Below the pieces are notes generated by a model. The model had not been told where the DNA came from. It saw only the letters and a program-made list of their open reading frames with translations, and did no database searches. Positions 1 to 7,396 of a stretch of 64,000 nucleotides of DNA are shown here, piece after piece. The position numbers were made by a program, and so were the translations under genes. How positions within the stretch are numbered: position 1 is the stretch's first letter; each line of letters opens with the position of its first letter. The stretch comes from Chitinispirillales bacterium. GTDB taxonomy: Bacteria > Fibrobacterota > Chitinivibrionia > Chitinivibrionales > Chitinispirillaceae. Where the stretch lies: positions 1 through 64,000 of the forward strand of contig JAIRVB010000011.1 of NCBI GenBank assembly GCA_031254105.1, read 5' to 3'.

Positions 1-74
1 AAGGGTAACTTCGCCTTGCCGTTCCACGGTTTGGTAGTTACGTTGATTCCAAGTGCATCTGCAATAAATACCAT
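1..74 (-). CDS. Partial hypothetical protein (5' end only)
   Basis: Only the first 24 codons lie in the window. The ATG at 72-74 is preceded by the good ribosome-binding site AAGGTG, and the reading frame (MVFIADALGINVTT...) stays open to the window edge. A well-spaced promoter lies just upstream at 106-133. It follows the nucleotidyltransferase pair on the same strand after 106 bases. I do not recognise the family from so short a piece. That it is a real gene rests on the start context. Confidence 0.5.
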   Translation of the reverse strand, partial: MVFIADALGINVTTKPWNGKAKLP

Positions 75-87
75 GTTTTCACCTTGT

Positions 88-148
88 ATTTAACTTTATT
101 TATAAATTATATCCTGCACAAAGTTAAAAGCAAATAATAAAGTTAAAT
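88..148 (-). promoter_or_regulatory. Promoter flanked by a 12-bp inverted repeat
   Basis: On the minus strand, TTGCTT (128-133), a 16-base spacer and a perfect TATAAT (106-111) form a sigma70-type promoter for the partial gene at 1-74. Perfect 12-bp inverted copies, ATTTAACTTTAT at 88-99 and ATAAAGTTAAAT at 137-148, bracket it. Such paired sites are typical operators, but the binding protein is unknown. Confidence 0.55.
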
Positions 149-180
149 AATATGTTATACAGCACTTTGTATAGCAATAA

Positions 181-831
181 CTATTTATATTCTATAAAAT
201 TTCCCTCACAAACCGCATCAACAATTTTTTGACTCTTTGTTGACATTCTGTCAAAAATCTGACCTATCCTTTTTTTGTCAACATATTTTAAAAGCTCCCG
301 CACCGCTTGTATATCTTTCTCTTTTTTGCTTGCCGGATTTCGCTTGGGATTCGTTAAAAGCTTTTGAAGTATATAAGCCTCCGGTTCAGGAACAATAACC
401 GTATGCCCATTGTAGTTAAGCGAAAGGGGATAATCAACCAACATATTAACAATCCTCAGCCCCTCAGCTTTAATTCCAATGCTTGGAATTTTATACGTAT
501 CCTGCCCCTCACCCAAAACACGGGTAATAAATTCCAGTTCTAATAAATCTTCCTTAACAAATTTTCCAACGCCGGATAGTAATTCTTCTTTATACAAAAA
601 CCCTTTTTCTTTCATTCCCTCAAAAAGTTTTATACTACTCTTAGGCCGATTGAGATTCATATACAAAAAATCCACATCACGAGTTCTAAGATTGGGTCTG
701 AAATCCGATTTGAAATGAAACTGGTAAAGATACTCTGCCCATGAGCCTATTAACATGACATAGGGAAGTAGTCCCTCACGGTCGAATACTTCTATAATAT
801 CCCCAAACGCTGCCTGCTGTTCACTTTGCAT
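181..831 (-). CDS. Nucleotidyltransferase-fold protein (GSU2403/AbiEii-like)
   Basis: This 216-residue protein has the nucleotidyltransferase-beta signature: Gly29-Ser30 followed by the acidic pair Asp52-x-Asp54 in TRDVDF. The same arrangement is seen in AbiEii/MNT-type toxins and in the GSU2403-like family. The start has an AAAGGA site and lies 3 bases after the stop of the 101-residue gene 835-1140, so the two are co-transcribed. The pairing of a predicted nucleotidyltransferase with a small partner resembles type IV or type VII toxin-antitoxin modules and abortive-infection systems. Transfer of NMP to tRNA or protein would be the expected activity by analogy. The substrate, and whether it is toxic, are not visible. 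Confidence 0.6.
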   Translation of the reverse strand: MQSEQQAAFGDIIEVFDREGLLPYVMLIGSWAEYLYQFHFKSDFRPNLRTRDVDFLYMNLNRPKSSIKLFEGMKEKGFLYKEELLSGVGKFVKEDLLELEFITRVLGEGQDTYKIPSIGIKAEGLRIVNMLVDYPLSLNYNGHTVIVPEPEAYILQKLLTNPKRNPASKKEKDIQAVRELLKYVDKKRIGQIFDRMSTKSQKIVDAVCEGNFIEYK

Positions 832-834
832 AAA

Positions 835-1140
835 TTAATCCTTTACGATCTTACAAATTTGCTTATATTCAACTTTCAGCCGTTTTAAAACCGTTTGTAA
901 ATGCTTCCGTTTTTCAATTCCCCTGCAAACAAGCTCAACTTTTTTCCTGTCTTTACCCAGATAATCAGTTTTTATTTTATTATTCTGCCTGTACTTCAAA
1001 TAGTAATAATCATTACCGGAAATATCTTTTGTAACGATAGTCCCTTTAGGCAGCAGCATAATCTCCCGTAAATGCGCTTCCTGCATTTCAAGGTTGCGCG
1101 CTTTCTCTTCTTTTAGTATACCATATATAACCGTTTCCAT
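835..1140 (-). CDS. Small basic partner protein of the nucleotidyltransferase
   Basis: This 101-residue, lysine-rich protein begins with a near-perfect AGGAGG site six bases before its ATG and is first in a two-gene unit with 181-831. The N-terminal half is probably helical. The middle carries an aromatic stretch, YYYLKYRQNNKIKTDYLGKD, that resembles a small beta-hairpin found in several short DUF proteins. I recognise no catalytic motif. By position it would be the antitoxin or specificity partner of the nucleotidyltransferase; this is inference only. Confidence 0.5.
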   Translation of the reverse strand: METVIYGILKEEKARNLEMQEAHLREIMLLPKGTIVTKDISGNDYYYLKYRQNNKIKTDYLGKDRKKVELVCRGIEKRKHLQTVLKRLKVEYKQICKIVKD

Positions 1141-1300
1141 AGAACCTCCTAATTACATTATACCCTACAAAAACGATGCCGTCAATGTATTTGTGGGGTA
1201 AATAATATATACGTACTATGTCTTTTCCAGCTTAATAAAACATCATTTTATCAACACATTTAATATGGAGACTCATTATTAAAAATTTACTATGAACTCC

Positions 1301-1426
1301 CTGAATAGTACCGCCAAGAAGGTCTTTGAGCGCTTCTTGAATATCGGATACACTCTTAATGTCATACATCTCAATGAAGTTAGCTATCGCGGCCTTCTTC
1401 TCTGGGCTCATTTTGTTTCGGGACAT
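1301..1426 (-). pseudogene. IS256-family transposase remnant (N terminus)
   Basis: The first 42 codons match the N-terminal pattern of IS256-family transposases: MSRNKMSPEKKAAI, then IKSVSDIQEALKDLLGGTIQ. After that the frame runs into unrelated sequence and stops at 1232. An AAGGA ribosome-binding site precedes the ATG. The DDE catalytic region is missing, so this is a dead fragment left by a deletion. It marks the region 1-1430 as accessory. Confidence 0.65.
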
Positions 1427-2043
1427 AAAAAATCCTTCCTAAGGTTAATTATTATTTTAACATGGAAGGATTTAATTTACAGAAAAATTTTTACACGCTC
1501 AAATAAACCAAAATATAAAAAATCAACTAAATACTACCTATAACTCACAAAACCCTTTTATATTAAAAAACAAAATTCAACAAAAACTAAATGAAATCTT
1601 AAAAAACGTTTCGGTTACAGCAATTATTAGAAAACGAATATAAAAAATCAATAACTTAAAGTTACATTTTTATTTGAGCCAACGCGCAGCGTCAAAAAAG
1701 CATCCCCTTTTAGCACTCCTCCTAAAGAGGAGAAGCTTTACTTAGATGAAGCCGCCGTACTTACAAGGCCGGGTCAATTAACGTTAGCATCAATGCCTCT
1801 TTTGATTAGATTCGGATAACTACAAAAATGTTACATGGCGAATTAATTCTATCCAGCTTTTTTGGCTTTGCTTTAGCCCCTTGAGGAGTTGGGGGTGATT
1901 GTGTGGCGTTGCGTTGCGGGATGTTCCCCGCTGGAGGGGGTAGTGGAGAACAAAAAGGATGTGTTTTTGTCCTTTTTGTTCGAAACGAGGGGGAGACTTC
2001 CCCCTTATATTAAGCTTTTGATTTTGGCTTTGACTTTAAGTTT
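1427..2043. other. Intergenic region with a two-hairpin repeat
   Basis: No convincing gene. The first half is very AT-rich. A short open stretch at about 1725-1820 (reading EEKLYLDEAAVLTRPG) looks coding-like but has no start and no recognised relative. The notable structure is the two-hairpin repeat at 1948-2005, annotated separately. Confidence 0.4.
1948..2005. repeat. Two-hairpin intergenic element, copy 1
   Basis: A perfect 12-bp inverted repeat, GAACAAAAAGGA (1948-1959) and TCCTTTTTGTTC (1970-1981), is followed by a second hairpin AGGGGGA-GACT-TCCCCCT (1988-2005) and then TTATATTAAGCTTTTGATTTTGG. The same architecture recurs at 20149-20219, with different bases in the first stem but complementary changes in both arms. 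Confidence 0.7.
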
Positions 2044-2071
2044 TTGACTTTAACGATTTTAATTGTATAAT
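2044..2071 (+). promoter_or_regulatory. Sigma70-type promoter of the ParA gene
   Basis: TTGACT (2044-2049), a 16-base spacer and TATAAT (2066-2071) lie 39 bases before the ATG at 2111. This is one of the best promoter matches in the window. Confidence 0.6.
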
Positions 2072-2110
2072 TAAAAAAACAGGTAATCTCTCGACTATGG
2101 AGCGGTCTCA

Positions 2111-3058
2111 ATGCGCACGATTGCTGTTCTGAATTACAAAGGCGGGGTAGGGAAGACTACATTTACGATAAGTACATCGCAGGCGCTCGCTATGTCGGGA
2201 TTTCGGGTTTTGGCTATAGACAATGACAGCCAGCATCACCTGTCATTGTTGCTTGATGAGGATGGGCAGCGTCCTTTAAGCATCCGCGATATCTACCGCT
2301 CTTCAGTCGGGGTTGCCGGTAAAAAGCTGATGGATTCCATAGTAGAAACGAATCTGCGAAATTTTCATGTTATCCCCTCTCACGCCGAACTTTCGGGACA
2401 TGACATAAGAGATCCATATATTTTACAGAAAGCGATAGGATACTGCAGCCTTAACCGTTTTTATGATTTTATTCTAATCGATAACTCTCCGGGGATCGAT
2501 CTTTTACAGGAAACGGCGCTTCACGCGGCAGATGAGATATTCGTTCCGACTGAACTTTCATATTTCGCGGTAAACGGTATAATTGAGCTGCACCGCATCC
2601 TGGCAAAAAGATTCAGGGATTGCTGCAGTATTACAAAAATCATCGCTAACGGTTACAGGGGTACAAATAAACACGATGAATATCTGGAAGCGCTTAAAAG
2701 CCTCTACCCTGAAAAAATAACCGAAACCTACATCCCCTATGATACTGTGTTTGACACCTGCATGAAGGAGCAAAAGACCCTTTTTATTCATAAACTCTTC
2801 TCAAAAGCCGCCGCGCATTACCTGAAGTTAATCCACGAACTTTTTGATCTTGATGAGAAAAAGGTCTGGGAACAGGTATGCGATGTAAAGCAGAGCCAGC
2901 TGCGTAATGAGGCGCGCCAGAGGATTTTCGATCAGCAGAAAAAAGGTCAGGCGCAAGGCGGCGGTCCGGAAGGTGAAGAGAACTCTAAACTCAAATTGCA
3001 TTTTCAAAGACAGACGGAAAGCGATGATAACCCATTTTTTAAAAACAGCCGTTACTGA
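2111..3058 (+). CDS. ParA/MinD-type P-loop ATPase, orphan
   Basis: This 315-residue protein opens with the deviant Walker A box YKGGVGKTT at residues 9-17, followed by the DNDSQHHLS stretch typical of ParA/Soj proteins and the hydrophobic Walker B run FILIDNSPG near residue 120. These ATPases use an ATP-dependent dimer cycle to move DNA, chemosensory arrays or other cargo over the nucleoid. The last 50 residues are charged and glutamine/glycine-rich, probably disordered. No ParB-like gene or parS-like site is adjacent, so it is likely an orphan ParA positioning some non-chromosomal cargo, or one whose partner is elsewhere. A GGAG site precedes the ATG and a strong promoter lies at 2044-2071. 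Confidence 0.85.
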   Translation: MRTIAVLNYKGGVGKTTFTISTSQALAMSGFRVLAIDNDSQHHLSLLLDEDGQRPLSIRDIYRSSVGVAGKKLMDSIVETNLRNFHVIPSHAELSGHDIRDPYILQKAIGYCSLNRFYDFILIDNSPGIDLLQETALHAADEIFVPTELSYFAVNGIIELHRILAKRFRDCCSITKIIANGYRGTNKHDEYLEALKSLYPEKITETYIPYDTVFDTCMKEQKTLFIHKLFSKAAAHYLKLIHELFDLDEKKVWEQVCDVKQSQLRNEARQRIFDQQKKGQAQGGGPEGEENSKLKLHFQRQTESDDNPFFKNSRY

Positions 3059-3073
3059 AACCGCGAGTTATCT

Positions 3074-3099
3074 GGTTCTTCGCTTTCTGTTGAAGAACC
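3074..3099 (+). terminator. Hairpin after the ParA gene
   Basis: A perfect 8-bp inverted repeat, GGTTCTTC and GAAGAACC with a 10-base loop, begins 15 bases after the ParA stop. No T-run follows, so it may be a weak terminator or an mRNA 3'-end structure. Confidence 0.35.
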
Positions 3100-3197
3100 G
3101 CTTCCCAGCATCAATAACTGTTATTCTGTTGGTAAAGTAACCGGCATTTACTTCAGCGGGTGGGAGGATATGCGTGTTCAAATCCCCATTCTTCCCA

Positions 3198-3240
3198 CCC
3201 CACGTTAAAACGTGGGGTTATATACAACCGAAACGGTTGT
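3198..3240. terminator. Twin hairpins between convergent genes
   Basis: CCCCACGTT/AACGTGGGG (3198-3217) is followed by ACAACCG-AAA-CGGTTGT (3224-3240). Both lie between the plus-strand ParA gene and the minus-strand OmpA-family gene that ends at 3252, where a bidirectional terminator would be expected. Confidence 0.55.
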
Positions 3241-3251
3241 GTGTCCTTCCT

Positions 3252-4958
3252 TTACGGATTGTACTCCTGAAGAACCTCAGGATTAAGAACCTTCAGCTCA
3301 ATTCTGCGGTTTGTCTGACGCCCGTCAGCGCTGTTATTATCAGCTTTGGGCATCGTTGGGCCGTATCCTTTCGCGGAGAGGCTGTTGACTAGCTTAGGCT
3401 CGGTGCTAAGCATAAAGTGGTACACCGATTCCGCTCTTTTCTGGCTTATGGACATATTTGTTTCCATCCTGCCGATATTGTCCGTATGTCCGCCTATCTC
3501 AATCTTGAGTTTCGGATACTTTACAAGCATTTTCGCAATTATAGTCAGATAGGGCTTTGCGTTGTGCGGAATATCGGTTCTGCCTGATTGGAACTGAACC
3601 GCGTTGTCAAGAGTCAGCATTCCTGTTGAAAGGAAACTTTGCTCCGCTTCCGTCCGTCTTGCCCTTTCCTCATCCAACCGCTTTTTGGTTTCGGCCAGAA
3701 CTATCGAATCCGCTTCCCTCTGCTGTCTTGCTGCCTCTTCGCTCACCCGCATCGCTTCAGCCATAGCTACGGAATCATCATGCGCTTTTTGCGCCAGGGA
3801 ACCTGCCAAGTCAGAGAGCGAATCAGCCACTGCTTTTGCACGGATTGAATCGGCATACGCGCGTTCCGCCGCAGCCTGCTCGCGCTGCGCCGAACGTATG
3901 GAGTCTTCTTCCATTTTTTGAGCCATACTTGCCTTTTGATCGGCCAGCTCCTGGGCCTGTCTTTCGAGTTCCGCTCTGGCGGCTAACTCTTCACGTCTTT
4001 TTTCAGCCGCTTCCGCGCGCTTTCCGGCAGAGACATCAAAAGAGATCACTATGTCGCCGAACAAACGGTATGATTCAAGCGGCTTGACTCCATCTGTTTT
4101 TTTCGAAACAGCAATATCTGAGCCAAAGAGAAAACCTGTGTTGTACGGTGTCCTGAACATGATTGACGGCGTAAACCAGAGCGGATCCGAGAGATTAGGT
4201 TTTTTAATGTTTGTGCGTGAGTTAAGTTCAAATCCGATTGTAAGAAAAGAGTTCGGGTCTATCTGAAGTCCCGCGGCTAAAAGCAGCAGGTCGGTCTTGT
4301 CTTTGCCAAAGTTCATGACATACGCTTCATTGAAGTGGAGCTTAAGGGCAATATCATTTTCTCCGGCTACAAGCGACTGTGTCAGCTTGAACGCAAGCCT
4401 TGTCTGCTCCTGAGTATCAAAAAAGTCATAGCCGTTGTAATTCTTCTCATCAATAAAAATAATGTTATCATTGTTGTGCTTAAAGCCCTGAATCGCGTAA
4501 ACCTGCGCTCCCAGCCTGAACGGTATGGTTTGCGGTGTCGGATATATCGCGAGACCGCCGGTAAAACCCCCAAGCGTAGGGCCGTAGTTATTGCCCGAAT
4601 AAGAGTTGCCGTAGAAAGGAGCGAAGAGAAAAGCGTCAACATTGCTCCTTATCCCATAGGAAACGCCAACACGGCTTGTGACAACATTTGTATTGACAAA
4701 GTGCCTGCCGCTGGTAAAGTTTTCACTTGGTTTGGAGTAGGTTCCGCTGATCGATATATTGAGCCTGTCTGCCCCCAATGGTTCAGCGGCGGCTGTCTGG
4801 GAAAGTCCGCGGGTACCCCAGTATGAGGTTGACGGTACGTTACGCAAAGTGCCTTCATCATAAATATCTGTTCCGGTGTTCGAAAAAGACTGATTGGTTA
4901 AAACTGCGCAACTCAACAGAGCGGATAGGCAAAATTTTTTGAGATTCACAGCAAACAC
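3252..4958 (-). CDS. OmpA-family outer-membrane protein with coiled-coil linker
   Basis: The 568-residue protein has three parts. After a signal peptide (about residues 1-26) comes a beta-barrel-like domain to about residue 310, with alternating aromatic/hydrophobic strands. A long helical, alanine/glutamate/arginine-rich coiled coil with repeated DSI and EAARQ patterns spans about 315-440. A C-terminal OmpA-like peptidoglycan-binding domain spans about 445-560; it contains the typical GGHTDNIG and the NRRIELKV end. It should anchor the outer membrane to the cell wall, with the coiled coil as a periplasmic spacer. The linker is unusually long for an OmpA protein. It is monocistronic, with terminator hairpins just downstream. 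Confidence 0.85.
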   Translation of the reverse strand: MFAVNLKKFCLSALLSCAVLTNQSFSNTGTDIYDEGTLRNVPSTSYWGTRGLSQTAAAEPLGADRLNISISGTYSKPSENFTSGRHFVNTNVVTSRVGVSYGIRSNVDAFLFAPFYGNSYSGNNYGPTLGGFTGGLAIYPTPQTIPFRLGAQVYAIQGFKHNNDNIIFIDEKNYNGYDFFDTQEQTRLAFKLTQSLVAGENDIALKLHFNEAYVMNFGKDKTDLLLLAAGLQIDPNSFLTIGFELNSRTNIKKPNLSDPLWFTPSIMFRTPYNTGFLFGSDIAVSKKTDGVKPLESYRLFGDIVISFDVSAGKRAEAAEKRREELAARAELERQAQELADQKASMAQKMEEDSIRSAQREQAAAERAYADSIRAKAVADSLSDLAGSLAQKAHDDSVAMAEAMRVSEEAARQQREADSIVLAETKKRLDEERARRTEAEQSFLSTGMLTLDNAVQFQSGRTDIPHNAKPYLTIIAKMLVKYPKLKIEIGGHTDNIGRMETNMSISQKRAESVYHFMLSTEPKLVNSLSAKGYGPTMPKADNNSADGRQTNRRIELKVLNPEVLQEYNP

Positions 4959-5541
4959 TCCTTGCTATTATCCTGAGTTGTATCGGTCAATATCAGTAGA
5001 TGGTAACTGAATCAACAACATTATAAATATAACTTTATAGAAGGTGCATTGCAAATAAAAAGAGAATAAATACATATCGCTATACGAACTCAATTTCAAA
5101 AATAATATAGTCATTCAACTTGAAAAAGAGCCTTATTAATGCAGAAATAGATGTTCAAATACAGAAATGAGGTGATCTGATCTTTTATTTCTGCATTCGA
5201 ACATCTATTCTGAAGTTGAATTATTATAATACTGCATAATGCGGAATGCAGAAATAAAAACAGTTTGTTCAATTATTTCTGCGTTAATGAAGCCATTTTC
5301 TGAGCCTGTAAAGTTTCTCTATAATTCATCCTTCAGTCAATCAAAAACAAACGCATAAATAAAATGGCTGAACGCAGAAATAGAAAACACTTAATACAAC
5401 AAAAAGAATCGGCCATATCTTCCTTTTTATTTCTGCATTGATCAGCAAAATTACATAGATTCATTTACATGCTCACTATAAATTGTCTCAACATTTGCTA
5501 ATCTATATAAAGTTAGAAACATCTTTGAGAAGTTTAAGAAG
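4959..5541. other. Intergenic region rich in GCAGAAATA motifs
   Basis: No gene is seen. The stretch holds at least seven copies of GCAGAAATA or its complement TATTTCTGC (around 5141, 5161, 5186, 5251, 5274, 5375 and 5428) in both orientations. Two of them form the long inverted repeat at 5112-5222. Confidence 0.5.
5112..5222. repeat. Long imperfect inverted repeat
   Basis: The arms 5146-5168 (AATAGATGTTCAAATACAGAAAT) and 5187-5209 pair with two mismatches in 23 bases around an 18-base loop. The pairing resumes further out, where ATTCAACTT near 5113 faces AAGTTGAAT near 5213, after an unpaired left-hand insert. It could be a small mobile element, a structured RNA or a regulatory site. Confidence 0.6.
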
Positions 5542-5577
5542 TTGCAGCGGTTCGCAAAGAGGGAAGGCAGTGTCCAA

Positions 5578-5994
5578 ATGCAGGGCAAAACTATAGAACA
5601 TGGCATAAGTATGGCCATCAGGCATCCTGAGGCAGGGGTAGAGCTGCTAGCGCGCACCTTCGCCCGGCACTTTCAGGGCGCACCTTGGATAAATGGAGAT
5701 CTTAAAATGAGGTTCTGTATCCTGTTTTTAAGCAACCTCCTTGACGGCGGCGTAGAGAGAGAGGTCTCCGGCCGTACACTTGAGAAATTAGTAAAAAAAA
5801 CAGTAAGCTTCGGGATACGGCTCATGAAAAGATGGCCCGACGAGGGGCTGAAAATGCTTGTCGCAATGATAATGCGGGAACTGAAGTGCAACCAGCACTG
5901 CTCGGAACTTGAACAGCAGTATTTCTGTGAAGAGGTGATCGCGGTTTTCTTTCCGCAGGAGGCGCAGAAGACGATTCTTGCCAAGGTTCTGTGA
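5578..5994 (+). CDS. Hypothetical helical protein
   Basis: The frame is open from 5542 with a TTG, but the ATG at 5578, preceded by GGGAAGG, is the more likely start and gives 138 residues. The protein is predicted all-helical, with many leucine/methionine heptads and several cysteines (CNQH-C-SELEQQYFC). No signal peptide or known motif is seen. A 26-bp perfect palindrome terminator follows 10 bases after the stop, which supports a real transcription unit. I do not recognise the family. Confidence 0.55.
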   Translation: MQGKTIEHGISMAIRHPEAGVELLARTFARHFQGAPWINGDLKMRFCILFLSNLLDGGVEREVSGRTLEKLVKKTVSFGIRLMKRWPDEGLKMLVAMIMRELKCNQHCSELEQQYFCEEVIAVFFPQEAQKTILAKVL

Positions 5995-6004
5995 GTAAAA
6001 TAAA

Positions 6005-6030
6005 AAGGGCGCGGAGATCTCCGCGCCCTT
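6005..6030. terminator. Bidirectional terminator, 26-bp perfect palindrome
   Basis: AAGGGCGCGGAGA faces TCTCCGCGCCCTT with no mismatch, with A-runs on the left and T/A-rich sequence on the right. It lies between the convergent genes 5578-5994 and 6071-7270 and can serve both. Confidence 0.8.
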
Positions 6031-6070
6031 AAATATTATATCTATAAATATATTGGTGATAAATAATATC

Positions 6071-7270
6071 TTAGTACTTGATCGTTGCTGTCACTAACCC
6101 TACAGCCGGACCAACAAAAGCTCCCTGCCAGTTATCCATGCCAAGAGCCATGTCAAGCTGGAGGAAACTTTTGCTCACTCCGAAACCGAAAGTGGGGGTA
6201 ATTGTATGTGTACCGAGGTATTTAATGCTGTTTTCAACTTTATTAATATCTGATTTCTCAACGTCTATTACGAGATTATAACGAGCTCCGGCTCTGAGAC
6301 TGACAGCATCGAATATCCAGGCATTTTCCCAGGTATTTTCTAAACCAACTGGTATTCTGTGGACATGAAATCCCCTCCAATCTTTATCATCTTTGTTGGC
6401 GTTGTTTTTAGTGTGGAAAGCAACTCTGGTAAATGCATATCCCGCAGCCATCTCAGCTGTTTCGAGTATGTTGAACCGGCAATCCAGATACATTTGAAAT
6501 GCTGAAATTGAAGGATACATGCCATCCAGGACTACAGGATCAACACCTGATTTAAATTGATACGTTTCAGTCGTATAAACTAAGCCGGCTGACATATCCA
6601 GGTCGCTGATAGAAAATGCCGCTTCAGCTCCCATTTCAAGATATGAACCTTTTTCCGAAGCTACTTTGGCTGTAGTAGTTCCGTCCACAGTGCGTTCATA
6701 GTTAACAGATGGAAAACCAAGGCCAAATTTTGCAAGAAGCATCACACTTTCCAAATCAAGTCCTGCCGACAATCTGGCTCCGGGATTTAAGAGAGAACCG
6801 TCCCTTTTATCCTCGATGTTGTTATTGTTATCCTTAATATGGGAATTTGCATTGGCATATTCAAAGAACAGATCCGCACCAATCTTAAACGTCCCCAAGT
6901 TAACTCCCAGGAGCAGGTGCGGGATGTTTACATGACTTTCATCAGCAGGCAATGGGAGGAATGGATTGCCATCTACATAATCTAAAAATCCATTGGATAC
7001 AGGACCCTGATTTGCCAAAAAACCAATATGAATCATTTCGCTTAAAGATTTTGTGACAGTTATCGGATAACCGTTTCCATAGGTCGCCTGCATATGGTTT
7101 TCATATCCAAGCATGCATACAGGATACCTGCTTATGTCTGAAATGTCGGCAAATTTGGCGCCTGCCAGCGCAGCTGTGCGCGCGTTAGGATAGAATTCGT
7201 ATGTTTGGGCGGATATGGCTGCCGCAATCGTTAATACAACAGCCAGACATTTGATTTTTGAAAGACTCAT
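6071..7270 (-). CDS. Outer-membrane beta-barrel protein (PorV/FadL-like fold)
   Basis: This 399-residue protein begins with a signal peptide ending ISAQ (about residue 22). The rest consists of alternating amphipathic strands separated by short turns, with a C-terminal tyrosine as expected for BAM-inserted barrels. The N-terminal segment after the signal, FYPNARTAALAGA, resembles the start of PorV/UPF0164-type proteins, which read '...R..aLgGA...', a family common in Fibrobacterota and Bacteroidota. The role could be transport or part of a surface-attachment machine; neither is shown. It is a single gene with its own terminator and lies beside the GH9 endoglucanase on the same strand. Confidence 0.65.
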   Translation of the reverse strand: MSLSKIKCLAVVLTIAAAISAQTYEFYPNARTAALAGAKFADISDISRYPVCMLGYENHMQATYGNGYPITVTKSLSEMIHIGFLANQGPVSNGFLDYVDGNPFLPLPADESHVNIPHLLLGVNLGTFKIGADLFFEYANANSHIKDNNNNIEDKRDGSLLNPGARLSAGLDLESVMLLAKFGLGFPSVNYERTVDGTTTAKVASEKGSYLEMGAEAAFSISDLDMSAGLVYTTETYQFKSGVDPVVLDGMYPSISAFQMYLDCRFNILETAEMAAGYAFTRVAFHTKNNANKDDKDWRGFHVHRIPVGLENTWENAWIFDAVSLRAGARYNLVIDVEKSDINKVENSIKYLGTHTITPTFGFGVSKSFLQLDMALGMDNWQGAFVGPAVGLVTATIKY

Positions 7271-7396
7271 AAAACCTCCGTAATATTATTTGTGAAAACG
7301 TGTTAAGTATCTCGGTTTTTACAGAACAGATAAAATAATTATAAAACTTCATAACCCGCAAATAAAAATTCATATAAAACGTACAAAACCTTTCCG

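Noticed and set aside
3346-4826. Plus-strand frames over the OmpA-family gene
   Set aside because: They are mirror frames of a clear coding region on the other strand, with no family match and poor start sites.
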